DNA of 64,000 nt from positions 80,136-144,135 of the forward strand of contig JAKCPI010031626.1 in assembly GCA_023213315.1 (NCBI GenBank), given 5' to 3'. A model generated the notes under the pieces. The model did not search any database, had not been told where the DNA came from, and worked only from the letters and a program-made list of their open reading frames with translations. Positions 11,278 through 24,900 of this stretch are shown here, one piece after another. The number at the start of each line of letters is the position of its first letter. The stretch's first letter is position 1. Both the position numbers and the translations under genes were made by a program. This stretch comes from Euborellia annulipes. Taxonomy: Eukaryota > Arthropoda > Insecta > Dermaptera > Anisolabididae.

Positions 11278-11518
11278 CAGTGGCGTAGCGAGCTTAACTC
11301 GCGCCCGGGGCACAATAGCTTTTTAGCGCCCCCCCCCCCATTCGAAAACCATATATTATATGTAAAATATACTAAATTATTATATTACACTGGCACTAAA
11401 TTTAAAATATATTTTCCAGAAATCAATTATAATAAAAATAAAAATTATCCAGCGCCCCTTTGTGAGTAGCGCCCGGGGCATGATGACCCCCCCTTGCTCC
11501 CCCCTCGCTACGCCACTG
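11278..11518. mobile_element. hAT-type MITE (CAGTGGCGTAGCG termini)
   Basis: The 241-bp element has inverted termini CAGTGGCGTAGCGAG / CTCGCTACGCCACTG. It is flanked by a perfect 8-bp duplication, ctactgta, at 11270-11277 and 11519-11526. The 8-bp duplication and the CAGTG start are diagnostic of hAT transposons. It is non-coding, with internal C-runs. Confidence 0.9.
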
Positions 11519-11539
11519 CTACTGTATAATCTGTTATAT

Positions 11540-12700
11540 AAATTAATTGATTGTTTATTTAATTTCAGAACATGACTTCTGAACTGCAATCCACCGATAA
11601 AGCTACTCTTCTCCCCGACTGCTCAGACGAAGAATGAAAAAGTAAAAAAAACGGTATCCATTGATATTTTTAAAAATATTATTTTAAATATTTTGACAAA
11701 TAAATATGAAATAAAAGAAAATTTAAAAAACATCTTAAATATTCTACCGAATTAATTATAAACTCGGAGAATTAATATTTAAAGCAATCAAATTTTTAAA
11801 TGATAAGGAATCTGAGGCTAAGAAAGGCACATCACGATTTATTATTATTAGGAATAAGCTATTCCACTTTATTTGTCTTACAATTATATTATAGGTAGTA
11901 ATGACATTAAATAAATAATATATAAGCATATCATAATGAAAGAGCAAAATCAATTTATATTTTAAAATTTAATAATTTTGCTGTTTTATTAAAAAAAAAG
12001 AATGCTAAATATAATATTATTTGAAGCTGAGTTTATCTTTTGTGAAAGCTTTCAAGTTACTCGAGCCTCAAAAAAAAAGATAAAAAAAAAAAATATGAAA
12101 TAAAAAGTCTGACCCTCTAGCCTAAGAAACATTTTCATTATTATCTCGTTTTTAATAATTAAAATATTTGTTGATATAAAATATATAAAGTGTTAATGGT
12201 TTCATTTTTTTTTTAAGATTATACAACAAATATAATTTGTATTGTAAATTATAGTATTTAAATATACGTCGGAGTAACAAATTCGGATTGATGATATTTT
12301 TTCATAGAATTTAGATGAGAGATTCTCAAACTGTTTTTTTTTCTTTTTTTGTAGAATTTTTGGGAATAACGAAATAGCCACGAGCCATTGACAGGTCTGA
12401 CAGAGGCGAAGTCATATCTAAAAAAAAAAAAAAAAAAAAAGCTTGTACATAACAACTTCATTACAAACTAATTTGCAAATGTTTCCAAAATACACCTATC
12501 TTTAAAAATAAATAATCTTAGCACCTTCCCCAATCCCTTTATGGAATAAAGATGGTTATTTCATAATGTATCAATAATATGGACACATTTTTAAATGGTA
12601 AAAAAATTTGAAATTAATTCGAAAGATTAAAAAATAATTGGTATAACTTAAATGGTTTATTTATGATCGTGACTGCTTGCCACTCGACATTTGGCGTGCC
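11540..12700. other. gene-free AT-rich DNA
   Basis: No supported coding region. The only distinctive features are homopolymer A/T runs, for example at 12420-12440. Confidence 0.45.
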
Positions 12701-12711
12701 GTTAGTGGTAC

Positions 12712-12965
12712 GATTGAGGAGGCGATTAACGGAGGGAATAAAGCATTTAAGCTTATAATCCCGATTTGAAGACAACTCGAGTTCAAATCCACCTCATTGC
12801 AAAAGATTGTCCAACCTCCTCCTTAGAAAGGAATTGGGAACCCACCTCAGTATCATTTCTGAGTTACCCTTCAGAGTGTCAGGTTTGTCAATAATGCCTG
12901 AATAGAGTGGTACAATTTGAGAAAATAAATTATCTGGAACCCAAAACCATATCCATTGGCTGGGT
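12712..12965 (+). repeat. tRNA-derived SINE, family 2, copy 1
   Basis: The 5' part is tRNA-like, with a degenerate A-box region (gcgattaacggaggg) followed by aagcttataatcc and a B-box-like gagttcaaatccacc. The rest (gggaacccacct, agtatcatt, gagttaccc) recurs at 21753-21930. No open frame. Ends are approximate because no target duplication was recognised. Confidence 0.6.
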
Positions 12966-13390
12966 CATGAGTTCTTCAATCATTAATTTGTCTTTTATCT
13001 GTGAAATTTTTAATGAATAAAAAATAAAAAAAGGAAAACAATTTTTTTTTTTTTTTTAAAGGTCTTTCGGCTTCTGAGAATCATAGTGGCGAAAGTCCGA
13101 AATTCAAAAATTCGAGAAAAGGCGTTTGAAAGTTTTAATCTGTGTTAACTAACTATAGTACGCCATTCTGAATATTTCCTCTCTTGTTTAATATCTTATT
13201 ATTATAATCCACAACTGTAAATTTGCCAAATTTCATTCTTCCTATATGTGATTCCAGAGATATGTGCTACGCATACACACATGCTCACCCCACACATACG
13301 CATATGAATTTTTTTTACATTTTGGGGTCCTTTCAACCAGAAACGTAAAAATATAAGGGATTAAATTTTTCACGAACTTAATAGTTTCCC

Positions 13391-13438
<48 letters not shown>

Positions 13439-13682
13439 ATTCACACTTTTTTCTCATTCACACACACATTCACACAGTCTTTTCGGCAACTTAGGCCATT
13501 TAAGACTTTGACGATAACCGTTCTATAAATAATTATATTTATTTGGGGTCCAGGCATTCTTATTTAAGCCATTTGGTATCCAAGTGGCTTAAGTAAAATC
13601 ATCGGACTGCCTGGGGTCCGAACCCGCGACGTTTGGTATATGAGGTTAGCACCTAACCTCAGACGATCTTGAGGGGGGGGGA
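13391..13682 (-). repeat. tRNA-derived SINE, family 1, full-length copy
   Basis: On the minus strand it has a tRNA-like head with a B-box (gggttcggacccc), a body (gcctgg, tggcttaa, aatgcctggaccccaaata, gttgccgaaaagactgtgtg) and a poly(A) tail seen as a poly-T run at 13393-13434. A perfect 29-bp direct repeat flanks it at 13362-13390 and 13683-13711. The second copy at 58937-59184 is in plus orientation. Confidence 0.85.
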
Positions 13683-13711
13683 TAAATTTTTCACGAACTT
13701 AATAGTTTCCC

Positions 13712-16700
13712 TTTACCTACAGTATATTGAATATAATAGCGCTGGAAAGTAAAATTGTTAATAATAGTATCTTTTAAATAAGTATTTAATTTAGAAGGAA
13801 TTTATATTTTTTTAAATTAAAATCTCCCCTTCCCTTCCACTTTATTTCCCTTTATTTCTCTAATAGTAAAAATATAAGGTAGCGGAAGCGAAAGACTCAA
13901 TCTCCTGTCCCCCCTTTCTCTATAAAAATGTATAGAAAAAAAGGCCAAAGAAATTGTTTAATATAATAAAAATAAAGTAAAAAATTAAATCCCAATGAAT
14001 TCATCTCTACAAAAAAATTCCATTTCGAAGAATTGCTATCGTTTTTGTAAATACTAGGTTATATAAGTAAATTGTATTGAATATATTATTATCACAAATT
14101 AAATTTGTTCCTAATAGATATTTAATGAAAATGTTTCTTAGTGAAAAAAAATGGAAAAAATTTTAAAAACTTTAAATTCCCCGTGTATAGACAATAGTTA
14201 GAACTTTTAAAGACTGAAAGTAGTAGAATGTTAAATTTATATATTTATTCAGCTAAAGAAAGGGACTCTTAATTGAATTTTGGAATCAATCAACACGGCG
14301 GAAAGTGATAATAATAATAATAAAAAAAAAAAAACAGAATAATTTTTATTTATATTTAATAAAAAAGTAAAAAATAAATAGATAATAAACTGGTACCTGT
14401 TCGAAGTAATACTTGATAAAAAGAAAAAAAAAATTCTAAAGAAATTAAAGTCAAGCAAGCGCACTGATTAAAAGCACAATTCTGCTTGAATAGCAATTGC
14501 AAAAATTAAATTCATGCGAATTTATCAATAGGAAAAAAAAAGCAGAATGCTTGGTATTTTACAGCAATAAAGCCCGTTACAGAATACATGAGCCTCCGGA
14601 GCGATCACTCGAGAGTATGATCTCATAGTTGCAAATTTTAGATTAGCTATGTATATTATTTATTTTTGAAAATGAAATTATTTCTGTAAAAGTTTACATC
14701 CTCACCCCTTTTTGGTCTTAGTGGAGAATCTAATTTAGAAAATAGATTAGTTAGTATCACTTAGCTTATTTGGGCTGTGCTATTCAATGTGATTTGCTCT
14801 ATTCTATATTATATAAATATATATATATTATATATAAATATATATTTATTATACATAAATAATAATCTGTGATTGGTTTTGTCATATCTCAAATAGTGTT
14901 TTAGAGCACATCACGAGAAAAATTTTAATCCGGTCGTTCGTTGATCCAAAGTGCTCTTCAAATAAACTTGCAATTCCTAAAGTAAAAAAAAAAATAAATA
15001 TAGTAAATTAAACAATAATGCTAAAAAAAAAACTTATCGTAGCGCCGCTTTTACACTGATTCACATACATATAATTTTTTATTTTTAAGCGATAGATAAT
15101 TTTTTTTTAAATTTCAAAAAATAAAATAAATATTAATTTAAATTTAAATTAAAAAAAGTAAAAAAGAGGATCACTTCGTTTTTAAGCGAAGCCCAGATAG
15201 TTTGATAAGGGAATTTTAAATACATATAGAAATGAAAATTATCTTTTTTGTTTATTTTAATGAACTTTTAAAAAAATTAAAAATATCAATTAAAAAATAA
15301 ATAAATAAAATATAATAAAAATAATATAAAATATTATTTTAAAAAAGAGCAAAGTGAAATTACCATAAAATTATTTTTTTTTAATGACCTTTTCATGATT
15401 TTTTGATAATTTTTTTTTTTTAATAGGCTAATAATAAATTTAAGTAGAAAAAAGTAAATCTTAAAAGGACCAATTTTTCATAAATATATTTTCTCAATTT
15501 TTAATAAGAATATTTTTGTATCTACTTTCTATTTTTAATTTAAATCAACTTAGAAGTAAAAAAAAATTAGTGAGAAACATGTTTCATGTTTAATATTTTT
15601 AAAGTGACCAGTTGAAATCCAAATTCAAATTATTACGATTCACCCAAAAAAAGGCTAGAGTGAGAGTGATTATTACTAATATGTTAATTAGATAGAGCGG
15701 TGTGGAGTCTGGGCCCCAGAGGGCATATCTACAAAACTACACCCTTGTCTACCATAAAAAGTAAATTTAGACAAGAACAGGCCTATCCTATAGATACGCA
15801 AATAAAATGTTAGTCAAGAAAACATTTATTTTGCCGAAAAAACTTTTTTTTACTATTTAGTAGCTCTCATTGTTTTAAGGACTGTTTTTTTGTTTTTTTT
15901 TTAAAGATCAATGTGGGACAGTTACTTCCACAAAGTCAGAGACGTTTAGTCACTTTATATTTGTATTTATTAAATTAAATTAAATCTTTTCAATTCTGTA
16001 TTAATTTAGAATTTTATTATGCCAATCTGGCAGACAAGCAATTCCTGTATATATAGATTCCTTTTTATATAGAAGGGTTTATTGAACAGCGTCTCAAAAA
16101 TGGACGAAAATCCATTAATCAAATCCAAGATCATATTAATATCAATCAGAAGTTGGATTAAAATGCCCAACTCCAACCAAAAAGAAAATTAATTAAATTT
16201 TTTTTTTTTTGAGAAGAGACTTAACAAAAATTTTGGTCTATAAAATTTTTCATTTGGGTGATTCCGAAAAAATTTTCACGTGGCCTATTTTTTTTTTTTT
16301 TAGAAATACTGTATCTTTTTTTTTAAAATAAATATATTCCAAAGAATAAACTAATTATTAGCGAAATAACTTCGATTCTAAAAAGCCAAAGATGCCTCAA
16401 AATTGAAATTACTATCTATCAAAAGTAAAAATTTTTCTTTTAACATTAATAAATTATTAATAAATTTATAAAGTTCATACCTATAATAAAAAAAATAGAG
16501 CGATTTTTTATTTTTTATTAGACTACAGACTTATTTAAAAAAACAGAAGAAAATATCACATAGTCTATATGTACAGTGTTTAATTATTTAGTTAGTCTAC
16601 CGCAACAAATTAGATTTACTTATTATTTAAAATATATTTTATATAATTATTATCATAGAAAATTATTAAAAATCATGAAAAAGGTCATAATTCATTTTTA

Positions 16701-16893
16701 AAAGTATAGTCAATTCATTTATTTATTCCCTTAATTTTGTAATTTGACGGCCTTGATAGGTAACTTTATAAAATATGAGAATTTTTTTTGTTAAAATTCC
16801 ATAATTTAGAAAGAGAAGGATAATAAAATAAATAAAAAAAAAAAAAAAATACGTTATAACATAGTAACAAATGTAACATTTCTATTAGTGTCG
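13712..16893. other. gene-free AT-rich DNA
   Basis: Very AT-rich sequence with many poly-A/T runs and short ta palindromes (around 14812-14850). I found no supported gene, RNA gene or element terminus. Confidence 0.45.
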
Positions 16894-17002
16894 CAATGAC
16901 GGGGTAGCGAAAAGGTGGGGGAAACGTCAAAATAATTTAAAAAATTTGGTCATTTTTGAGAGTTTAGAGACCAGAGACGCCTCTACCCTCGTTACGGCAT
17001 TG
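16894..17002. mobile_element. possible degenerate hAT-like MITE
   Basis: The ends caatgacggggtagcg and ctaccctcgttacggcattg form an imperfect inverted pair resembling the CAGTGGCGTAGCG termini. The flanks do not give a clean 8-bp duplication, so this is a weak call. Confidence 0.35.
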
Positions 17003-17842
17003 TTAACTATATGTCTATGTGTCTTGAAAAAATAATTTTTATTTATAATTTTATTTAATTCTTACCTAATCGAATGTATAAATACCGTATTACAAGTATT
17101 TGAAATAACAATTTTGTGTATTATTATTATTATTATTGTATTAATAATAATAAATAATAAATATTAAGTTTTTAAATTTTTTGTTAAAGTTGAATTAAAA
17201 TATAAACAAATACACTTTGATGTATTATATGTTAAAAACCTACATATATATATGAAATGTACAGTTATTGTTCTTAAGATAACATTTTGACAGATTATTT
17301 AATTTAATAAAAAGAACAATAATTTAATTACAAGTATTGTGAATGTATGTATATAATCTATAATATACATAAATTGATGTTACCTATTAAATAATTGCAT
17401 AAAAAGAGATCTTATCATTGAAATGATCTTTTAGTAATGCATTTGCATATTCTCTAGCCTCAAATATTAATTCACTATGTATTAAAAATACAAAATTAGC
17501 TTTATTAATACCGCATTGATGTTTTATTATTTAAAATGTGCAAAAAAAAAGATGCTTCTGTTGCTTTAAGCTTTTGATGTATTTAATTTTTGTTTAAAAC
17601 CTTCATATTCCTTTTGATACTCTTATTTAAGGAATTAATGCCACAAGTGGCATACTTATACAACACAAAGTAATTATTAATTATAAAAATAAATATATTC
17701 TAATTAAACAATAGACCCAGTACTTTGACGTTATTTAATTAATAATTATTCTATTATAGGCCTATATTAAACATTTTTCCTAAATATTTACCTCCATTTT
17801 CTTTTTATTTTTACTCATTGGGGCTGAAAGGCCATTTAGAGT

Positions 17843-18114
17843 CAAGGGCGGATCCAGGGGTGTTTCTCGGGGGGGGGGGGTAATCTGGTGTGACTAGTCG
17901 CACAGCACACTATTTTTCTTAATTTCGGAAAATTTAAAGGCACATTTTGTACTTGGGAATATAAATACAAATCAAATATTTAAGTATTAATTTTTAAAAT
18001 TTTACATTAAAAATAATTTTTTTTTTTCGAAAAAAAGTATTTTTTTTTTCAAATCTCGGGGGGGGGGGGTAATTACCTCCTTTACTCTCTCCCCTCCCCT
18101 TGTATCTGCCCTTG
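17843..18114. mobile_element. hAT-type MITE (CAAGGGCGGATCC termini)
   Basis: The 272-bp element has imperfect inverted ends (CAAGGGCGGATCCAGGGG and CCCCTTGTATCTGCCCTTG). It is flanked by a perfect 8-bp duplication, tttagagt, at 17835-17842 and 18115-18122. Internal G-runs are present, with an aatctggtgtgac segment shared with the foldback at 1634-1720. Confidence 0.85.
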
Positions 18115-18308
18115 TTTAGAGTTTACAATTTTAAATAGCTGAAAAATGAGGGCTTATCAGAAATCTTGATAGATCTTGTTCTTATCTGCAGAAGCCTGCC
18201 AATTTTTCCCAATTTTTTGAATTCATAAACAGTTTTTTTAATATCTTTTTTGGCATCTAGACTCCTTCCCATTTATTCCAATTGATTGGAAGATATAAAA
18301 AGTTGAAA

Positions 18309-18513
18309 TCGCTTGCTTAGAATCATAGTTGCAAAAGTCCGAAATTCAACAATTCGAGAAAAGACGTTTTATAAACATATCCATTAAAATAGCCGGGCAG
18401 CGAATGAATAGGCCAGAATCAATAGCAAAGAATGGAATTATATTTTCGCCACTTTGACACTCAAAAGAGAAGACGTTTAATTGACTTTGGCCAATATGAT
18501 TCTCAGCAGGCGA
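18309..18513. mobile_element. MITE, cgcttgcttagaatcata family, copy 1
   Basis: The ends cgcttgcttagaatcata and gattctcagcaggcga are inverted. Internal words (aaagtccgaaattcaac, gaataggccagaatc, aaaagagaagacgtt) recur at 53945-54150. The left-end word also occurs alone at about 13078-13110. Non-coding. Confidence 0.65.
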
Positions 18514-18922
18514 AATATTAAAATCAAATATAGCTACTTGTACCTCCATACTAATCATGATGTACGTTGGGGCATTTTGAGATACTCAACTGTACTGTTC
18601 TCTACCGAATCCTAGAGCCTTTAATTTTGGTTTTGTGTTTTGTACAATTAACGAAAACCATTGTTTTTGAATGTCTAGTTCCCATAAAGCTACAACAGTT
18701 CCCCTTAATTAATAATCCAAAAGATGTTACTAACTATAATAAAGTACAGCGTTACAGTCACTATTTCTGTAGCCAGATCAGGTCAGGCATTTTAAACAAC
18801 TCAGTATTTATTTATGAAAGTGAATGACGACTACAGCTGAAACAATGTATTTTATTGTAGTTAGTAACATTTTTTTATTATTAATTATTAAAAAATAAAC
18901 CACCTGTAATGCCAAAATACCT

Positions 18923-18928
18923 TTTATT
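18923..18928 (-). terminator. candidate polyadenylation signal of the IR-like gene
   Basis: The minus strand reads AATAAA about 53 nt beyond the stop codon of the receptor gene. This is the expected position for a 3' end signal. No transcript data support it. Confidence 0.5.
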
Positions 18929-18980
18929 TCTATAAATAACAATTGTGAAAGTCTAATTCAATTATTCATAAAATACGTTT

Positions 18981-21900
18981 TTAATCTTCTGATATTTTTT
19001 TGAATAAAATTTTATCATCTTTCACAATATATTTCTTAAAAGAATAATACTCATAACAATATTCACAAATAAGAATTAAAAGCGATAAAATAATTCCAAC
19101 TAAAAGAATTAAAAAGTTGGAAAAAACATCAATAATTGATATCCTACTAAATTTATTCAAATCATTATTAGAAGATGTATGTTTATTTTTAAATCGAGAT
19201 AAAATTCCGCCATCTCTCATTTTTAAAAATCTAAAAAACAAAAATACCATTAAAATGAATGAAAATGAATAGCAAATTAAAAGTCAAGCCATTGTACTTA
19301 CATATATGCCAAGAATCCACTGTATGGATTGAATTTCGGTTGAATATAAGATAAAGTTGTTCTGGGTAAATCAATTGGTATAAAATATACGGGACATTTT
19401 GTTCGGAATGCATTAATTTCAAATTCGCTAATCAACATAGCGTATTTCATTTTACAAACTCGTTCCGAGGCTTCTACTGGAGAAGACGGGGTATTGTCGT
19501 TATCTGTATTCATTAAATTATTAAATATATCAGTCATCATTTGACTCTTTGAATTCTTATGAAACAAAAAAAGAAAAATCAATAAAGGCTAAAGACAAAA
19601 ATTCTTAATGATAATTAAAAACTTGAAATAAAAACAGGAATAGAGGACAAAAATATTAAAATTACGACCATTAATACACTAAGAACTTATAAATAGCTTT
19701 AACGAATAAACGGAATATTATAATTAAAATGCGCTTCAATAACCTACGGTAGTTACTATTTTTTTACACCCTTGAGAAAGATAGTAAAAAATATAAATCA
19801 TCTTTATTATTATGGGAGTTTTTAATTATCAACCATATTTTGTATTAATTATTTATTAAAAATGTAAACACTGTACAACGTTTCGACTCCTTATTCTGCA
19901 GTAGTTTTCAAGTACTGTGCGTTTGCTCCAATCCAAAAGAACATTCGCTTGAAAACTACTGCAAAAAAAGTAGTCAAAACGTTCTACAGTATTTATATAT
20001 TTTTAATCAATAATTAATACAAAATATGGTCTATAATTAAAAATTCCCATAATAATAATACAAACCACAAAAGCTTTAATAATCAAAATAACATCCTTCT
20101 TAGCCTAGTCCAGCAAATTTAATTTAAAGAGGCTTGAGAGAAAAAAACAAGCACAGCCTAACTCTTGATTATGGATAGGAAAGAAAAAACTGGCATAAAG
20201 AAGTGGAGAAAAATTCCTACCTTAACCCATGGATATCCCGGAATCATCGTATTCATTAATTTAAAAAAATACTGAATTATATATATAATTGGGTATAGGA
20301 GACTTTGCAGCCAAGGAATTAAATAAAAAAACTTTTATTTAATTAACCGTCGACGTTTCGGTCGCAAATCACGACCTTCCTCAGGACGATTAATTGTTAG
20401 AATACAAGGTTAACAGTTCTAACAATTAGTCATCCTGAGGAAGGTCGTGAAACGTCGACGGTTAATAATTAAATAAAAGTTTTTTATTTAATTCCTTGAC
20501 TGCAAAGTCTCCTTTAGCCAATTCAAAGTCTACAGCCACTTCTCATCACTAATTATATACGTATATACTTGCATCTAAATAAGAAAACAATATTAACCTC
20601 CCACCAATCGAACTCTTTAGAATTTAATTCATTATAAATATATAGTCTACTTGTAAAATTTTAATAAACAAACAAATATTCTCGAAATAAAATTTTTAGT
20701 CCCGTTTTTATTTCACGTTCCTATTAAAATTAATTAATTATCTTACAGAGAAATAATACATCTCAGGTGATCCATTGACCATTCCGATTTTATAAGTGCC
20801 GTCTTCTAAGAAAGTACGGAAATCATGAAACGGCAAGGACATCTGTGTTACAGTCAAAAAAGAAATCAGAGTTGCTGAATATGAGGACCAGACGACTGCT
20901 GATATTAAATAGGCAGATATCAAAGCAATTCGGTAAGGAATAAATGATAAAAAGCCTGGAACTCCTAAATAACAATTAGAAAAAAATTTATTTCTTTTCT
21001 TGTAGAAATTGTTTAAGTGATAATGATGAGAGTGACTAACCTTGATTAAGAAAAGCAGTTAAGGTAGTGAAAAAAAGCGATTCTTCCTGGAGAATAGTTA
21101 ATTTAAAACGTATGAGAAAAACTCGAATGGAGTGTAGAGAGAATGCGACGCAAAACATCATCGCCAAGGTGGTCAGCCAGAGAGACCCGCTTAAGGGGGA
21201 CAGCCACTTGAATATATCAATTTCATATTCGTTTAGTCGGCGAATTACCAACACATAGCTGTAACATATCCGAATAATAACCTCCATTAATAATTAAGAC
21301 CCTTCTTTTAAATTAATTGAAGTAGATAACAAAGACCCCCAGGGGTCGACGATGACCTACCTACAAGGGGTTCATGCGAGAAAAAAAAGAATTAGGGGTC
21401 TGTGAGATGTAAACGGGGGTTCATGATAGTCGATTTCATTTATTTTTTTTTTATTTTTTATAATTTGACCTCGACACACCGTAACACAGGTCAGACACAA
21501 TCATGAAATAAATTTAAAAAATATTTTTTTATTTTTACGAACGTTTCCGTCTTCATATCTAGTGAAAAAAGGTTTCACCGCGTCTAATTCAAACTGGACA
21601 TCATTAATCAAGCGGATTTAAGATTAAACCTCACTAAATTGAAACCAAATATTGAAAATTTATTACCAAAGCACTAGGTTCATCCCTACCACTAAAAAGC
21701 GATAACTAAATTTCAGTTTCATTAATATATACTGTATTTATAAGATAAAGGAGGGGATTAGCCGAGGGGATAAAGCAGTTAAGCTTATAATCCTGAGTTG
21801 AAGACAACTCGAGTTCAAATCCACCTCAGGGCAATAATTTATCCAACTCTATTTGAGATGCCTCCTCCTGAGGAAGGAAACGGGAACCCACCTAAGTATC

Positions 21901-24900
21901 ATTCCCATGAGAGTTACTCTTCAGGGGGGGGGGGTCTAGAAAAGAACAACGGTGAGCAAAATAAGGTTTAGAAACTATAGTCTATGCGTATATCTAAAGT
22001 GGAGGTCTTGGTTCATGTTGTTAAATATCTTTCTCATAAAAATAGTAGATAGCTTCTAATTAGAAGCATTTTCTACTATTTTTATGAGAAAGATATTTAA
22101 AAATTTGAATTAGATACAGAGGGACTAAATAGTGTGAAAACGTGAGGTGTTTGTTGGGTTCACTTGAGTGAAGCAAATTATTATTCAGCGAAAGAAGAAT
22201 TCTCTTTTTTTAATGTTTCATATTAAGAAATCGTGAAAGTATAAAAATAATAAAATAATTATTTTCAAGTGCATTCAAATTATTAAGAAATAATTATTTT
22301 ATTAATGCTTCTTTATATAATCATTTCCTTAATTATTTTATCCGAATTGACATTTCATTCATTAATTAATTCAATCGATAACTCAACATTAATGACAGTT
22401 TTGACAAATGTAAAAATTAATCTAACATTATAATAGAAATCTTCGAATTAATATGTCAACTAAAATAAGATTGAGAATGTCAAAATATTAAATAACAAAA
22501 TTCATTATTTAAGCCTATATAAAGAAAAAACGAACTATAAGGCGACATGAGATTTTCTCAAATTATTAATATTGATTGATTATTAAAATAAATCATTAAT
22601 TATAAACAATAACAAAACAGTAACAAAAAAAGTATTTTGGTTAAATTTTCTTTCTTACCCTTTTTCGAACAGTGGATGTGAATAATCAATGGCCATTTTG
22701 CGTTCGATTGTCATTGTATAGACATTTGTTGCCAACAACACCTCTCTTCTTTGAACCTGGCCAATTATTCCAGTCCAATTTCCATCAGGAAGACGAACGC
22801 TCGGAACTTGCTTTGGTGGAATTTTAACTTCTCTGAAATAAAATTAAAATATTATAATTTCATTAATCTCAACAATAATATTTATTGTTTACTTACTGAA
22901 TATGCATGGCAATTTTTGCACTGTCCCAAATATCATTTATATTTATATCAAAAGAAAATTCCGCTGTATTCTGAAAAGAAAATTGGTATATATGGACCCT
23001 GTTATGCAATGGTGTGTCAAAGACCAAACATCGAGTTTTGAGAAAATCAACAATAAAGTTTTTTGTTTACATTGGATTATATATAATTTTTCTTGTCAAT
23101 TGTGCAAGTAATATAAAATATAAATTTTTTTAGGACATATTTCATAAAAAATACTATTAATTATAGCATTTGAAACAATATTCCGTGCTTAACTCAATTT
23201 TTAATTTTTTGGTCTTTGACACACCATTGCATAACAGGGTCCATATAATAATATGAAAACATAAAATGATTTATAAATCTTACTGGGATGGATGTAGTCG
23301 GAAACGAAAGACCTTTCAAATGATATCGTCTTGAATATAATTCACTTATAGGCCATTTAGTATGGAGTTGAGGCGAATGCCAAATTCCATAAATATTTTC
23401 ATAACGAGGTGTAGTATTTTCAATATTATGAAGTTCCGTCAATTCAAGAACCCAATTAGAGTGAGAAGAAATTGCTTTTAATGGAGAAAAATCCTGAAAT
23501 ATATAAATAAAATATTTAGCATCAACAAATTATTTTTTTAGATATACAGTACTTTTGATATTAATATATATATTAGAGACCCCCAACCACTGAACCTGTT
23601 TATGTACATTTCGTTTTTTGGAAACCATCGTGAAGACTTTTAATCAACTTTATCATAAAACAGGAATTCAAAGAAAAATTATATTAAAATATTCACCTGC
23701 AATTTTTCTTGAAGTTCTCCATCAATTTTTATTTGATAAATTTGTCTTTCTTGTTCTAAAAGAATAGGATATCTTATTCGCATATCCACCACTCGTTGTA
23801 CTCTATTTAAATAAATTATTAAATCGCCTTCAATAACTTTTGGCTGAACAGCTAGCACTTGAACGTTAAATGGAATGTGAATGCCTTGGAAAAAATCTTT
23901 CAAATTAGTCTTGGGAAGAAATACCGAGAAAGTATAACCAAAAAAGTCTTGACTGTTTTCCTTTGTTTCCTGCCATAACATTAAAAAAATAAAATAAAGC
24001 ACAATTAGAAGTTTTTCTCTAAAGCACACGTATAGGACCGGAGAATTTGATGGACTCCTTTCTCATCATCTTTAATTAGTAGAAATTTCGACCGGCAACC
24101 CGCCTGGTCTTCATCAGTACAAAAAAGCAAACGTGTGGAATAGTAGGACCCCCGGCAGGAACGAAGTTCCTCACGCCTTTTCTTCAACTCAAAATATTAT
24201 TTAAATGTGGGCGTGGCCTCGCCAAGACTTCGGCTAATCTCGCCTTCCTCCGCCGTCGCTCGGGCGCTGGGAACGCATTTTTGTTAGGAACGCGTTTTTG
24301 TTACGTTACATTTTCTCCCAATTCACCCTGCGTAAGCCGCGTTAAAAAACTTCGTTCCAAAAATGATTTGATGGAGGCCCAGAAACGCTCGCTCGCATTC
24401 ACGTCTGTCCCCTGCTTTTCGAAAAATTTTAAAATAATTACACATTGTATGACACAGACCCTCCATCAAAGCATTTTTTTGTACTGATGATGACCAGGCG
24501 TGATGCCGGTCGAAATATCTACCAATTAAAGAAAGATGATGTAAGAGGAGTCCATCAAATGCTGACTTTTATTCTCCGGTCCTATCCATATAAAATAAAG
24601 TAGCCTATTTTATGAAATTAAAAAAAATGTTCAAATTTACCCCTGGTTAGTGTGAACCAAGGTAACAGATCTTGTCTTTGGTTGCCTATCTCTAAGGCAA
24701 ATTTTATTACTTTTATTTCTTTATTGATTCAATCAATTTTTATTGTTTTTACTTTCTCTTAATTATAACCCATTTACACTCTTGGCTGTCTAACTACACG
24801 GGGTTCAATTCCGGAGTTTTGTTTTTGCCATGTTTTATTTTATTTGTATATACCTTAGAGGGGTTGTGCCGCTAGCTTCCCTACCTTGAGTCATTTTTTT

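Larger units (their letters stand above)
24000..24589. mobile_element. PLE-type inverted dimer with two hammerheads, in IR intron 2
   Basis: The 11-bp direct repeat ataaaataaag flanks it (23989-23999, 24590-24600). Arms of about 110 bp (ggaccggagaa...cgaccggc and ...gccggtcg...ttctccggtcc) each contain a hammerhead core. The left side has about 30 unpaired nt outside the arm. The interior (24140-24470) is unusually GC-rich for this window and has no recognisable gene. The insertion point lies about 20-30 nt upstream of the acceptor of IR exon 3. Confidence 0.8.

Noticed and set aside
13242..13457. Lysine-run open frame
   Set aside because: It is the translation of the SINE poly(A)/poly(T) tail.
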